From Alphaproteobacteria bacterium (GTDB taxonomy: Bacteria; Pseudomonadota; Alphaproteobacteria; UBA3830), in the NCBI GenBank assembly GCA_025998735.1, contig BNWJ01000080.1, positions 1 to 6,229 of the forward strand: a DNA stretch of 6,229 nucleotides, written 5' to 3'. A program made the translations under genes and the position numbers. The notes beneath the pieces are model-generated. The model saw only the letters and a list, made by a program, of their open reading frames with translations. It did no database searches and had not been told where the DNA came from. The stretch's first letter is position 1. Every line of letters begins with the position of its first letter. Below, in pieces: positions 5,407 to 6,229 of the stretch.

Positions 5407-5892
5407 ATGGAAATGAATAAATTAATGATAGTTTGTGCCGCTGTAATGATGATCTCAGTTTGTGGAACTACAGAAAATGTATATGCAAAGTGCAAGCGTG
5501 TCCGCGCCACTAGCAAAGTGAAAGTAGTTCGCAGCATGGATTTTGCGGGAGGGAAGTACGCTGGCGAAACCGATGCCAAGAACCTTCCGCATGGAAAAGG
5601 AAAGACACTGAAGAATGATGGAACTATCTATGAGGGAAATTTCCTCCATGGTGAGCCTCATGGAAAAGGAAAGCGGACATTCGCTGATGGTGATGTCTAT
5701 GAAGGAGATTTCCTCCATGGTGAACCTGATGGAAAAGGAAAGCAGACCTTTGCCGACGGAGATATCTATGAGGGAGATTTTGCGAGAGGAAAGCCTCATG
5801 GAAAAGGAAAGTGGAAATACAAAAATGGTGATGCCTATGAGGGAAATTTTGTGAACGGTAAAATAGGAGCACCAGAGTTAGGTAGTCTGTGA
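5407..5892 (+). CDS. Secreted MORN-repeat protein
   Basis: The 161-residue product starts at ATG 5407 with GGAG at 5395-5398; the longer frame open from 5179 has no sensible start and overlaps the ftsL-like gene on the other strand. Residues 1-27 form a signal peptide (hydrophobic core MIVCAAVMMISV, likely cleavage after VYA27), so it is exported. MORN units (YEG.F..G.P.GKGK....G, 23 residues) start at Y51 (degenerate), Y75, Y98, Y121 and Y144; the last is cut off after NGKIGAPELGSL. MORN repeats form a beta-hairpin strip known in phosphoinositide kinases, junctophilins and bacterial effector-like proteins, often at membranes; the ligand here is unknown. The DNA copies (69-bp period) are very similar, pointing to recent expansion. 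The C-terminus looks damaged: a further unit is readable in another frame just downstream. Confidence 0.85.
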   Translation: MEMNKLMIVCAAVMMISVCGTTENVYAKCKRVRATSKVKVVRSMDFAGGKYAGETDAKNLPHGKGKTLKNDGTIYEGNFLHGEPHGKGKRTFADGDVYEGDFLHGEPDGKGKQTFADGDIYEGDFARGKPHGKGKWKYKNGDAYEGNFVNGKIGAPELGSL

Positions 5893-5923
5893 AGGAGAGT
5901 TCGCAACCGGTGAACCGCACTAG
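5888..5923 (+). pseudogene. Decayed sixth MORN unit
   Basis: In the +1-shifted frame, tgt gaa gga gag ttc gca acc ggt gaa ccg cac tag reads CEGEFATGEPH-stop, matching the YEG.F..GEPHGKGK unit with Tyr (TAT) changed to Cys (TGT) and the frame ending where Gly would follow. This implies that the MORN gene once ran further and lost frame around 5860-5887. Confidence 0.6.
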
Positions 5924-6003
5924 ACAAAAACTACCGCCATTCAGAGACACACGTGTCGTGGCTCCGAAGAGCCGTAGGAATCCCGCGCTCGCAGCACAGT
6001 CAG
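5924..6003. other. GC-richer intergenic stretch with hairpins
   Basis: More GC-rich than its surroundings. It contains gacac-ac-gtgtc (5946-5957) and ggctc-cgaa-gagcc (5960-5973); on the minus strand the latter is GGCTC(TTCG)GAGCC, a stable UUCG tetraloop. No poly-T run follows, so a terminator is not evident. A plus-strand frame from GTG 5889 to TAA 6027 (46 codons) crosses it and may be fortuitous. It may include the left flank of the ISAzo13-type element, whose terminal repeat I could not define. Confidence 0.35.
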
Positions 6004-6032
6004 TTGCATTAGGAATTATTATCAAATAATAT
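6004..6032 (+). promoter_or_regulatory. Promoter of the ISAzo13-type transposase
   Basis: TTGCAT (6004-6009), 17-bp spacer, TAATAT (6027-6032), 35 bp before the ATG at 6068. Spacing and both boxes are close to sigma-70 consensus. No strong ribosome-binding site follows, which would fit low transposase expression. Confidence 0.5.
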
Positions 6033-6067
6033 GGACAAGTGACATCACATGAGTTATATTTGTATCT

Positions 6068-6229
6068 ATGAAAGATATAGATATATTAGCGTTAACGACA
6101 CAAATAGAAGGGATGTTACCCACACTTAATGAGTACCAACGCAGGAGGTATCTCTCAATAGAAGCGAAGGCGATAGGTTACGGCGGCGTAAGTCTTGTCA
6201 GTCGGGTGTCAGGAGTATCCAGGCAGACA
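6068..6229 (+). CDS. ISAzo13-family transposase, N-terminal part (runs off window)
   Basis: The first 54 residues are visible, starting MKDIDILALTTQIEGMLPTL. NEYQRRRYLSIEAKAIGYGG followed by VSLVSRVSGVSRQT is the characteristic N-terminus of ISAzo13-family (IS630-related, Rhodopirellula-type) DDE transposases, which read roughly 'L.ALNERQRR..AA.EA...G.GG...V...TG.SR.TI' and contain a helix-turn-helix for end binding. The catalytic part lies beyond the window, so intactness cannot be judged. An in-frame TGA upstream and the promoter at 6004 support this start. It is the only transposase here with no visible damage. Confidence 0.8.
   Translation, partial: MKDIDILALTTQIEGMLPTLNEYQRRRYLSIEAKAIGYGGVSLVSRVSGVSRQT

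Noticed and set aside
5455..6025. Long minus-strand ORFs across the MORN repeats (5455-5799 and 5624-6025)
   Set aside because: They are shadow frames created by the 69-bp repeats; their His/Arg- and Ser/Phe-rich products mirror MORN codons.

Overview
The window is an AT-rich, IS-littered accessory segment. It most likely comes from a host-associated alphaproteobacterium of the Rickettsiales/Holosporales type. This is an inference. It rests on an FtsL-like protein with the alphaproteobacterial 'LKAEW..L..PERI' signature, several small secreted proteins, and four unrelated, mostly broken transposase genes. No rRNA, tRNA or CRISPR array was seen.

Layout. Positions 1-1510 are transposon debris: two tandem copies of a truncated IS4-like transposase start (minus strand), a second IS4-like N-terminal fragment (minus strand) joined to unrelated sequence, and a solitary IS end. 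Positions 1511-2440 are an ISAs1-family element with an intact left end, a one-base frameshift in the transposase and no right end. Positions 2441-2742 (minus strand) are the start of a small secreted-protein gene interrupted by a 69-bp MITE-like insertion with 11-bp inverted ends. A divergent 55-codon ORF with a signal-like start follows at 2807-2974. A gene-poor stretch (2975-3536) is bracketed near its end by two hairpins sharing a TTTA loop, possibly a non-autonomous IS200/IS605-type unit.

Positions 3604-4767 are the main find: a broken gene for a secreted protein of about 387 residues with a signal peptide, a domain, a serine-rich linker built from 24-bp repeats, and a second copy of the same domain. 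Comparing the two domains shows where the reading frame was lost: a G9 tract just after the signal peptide, an A7 tract, and an in-frame TAG at the position where the first domain has Trp (TGG).

Positions 4872-5225 (minus strand) hold a small ftsL-like division gene with no recognisable rsmH or ftsI beside it. Positions 5407-5892 encode a secreted MORN-repeat protein whose last repeat has decayed. Positions 6068-6229 are the start of an ISAzo13-family transposase behind a good promoter.

Overall this looks like an eroding island of exported, possibly host-directed proteins invaded by IS elements, with one housekeeping-type division gene caught inside. No operon linking these genes is visible.
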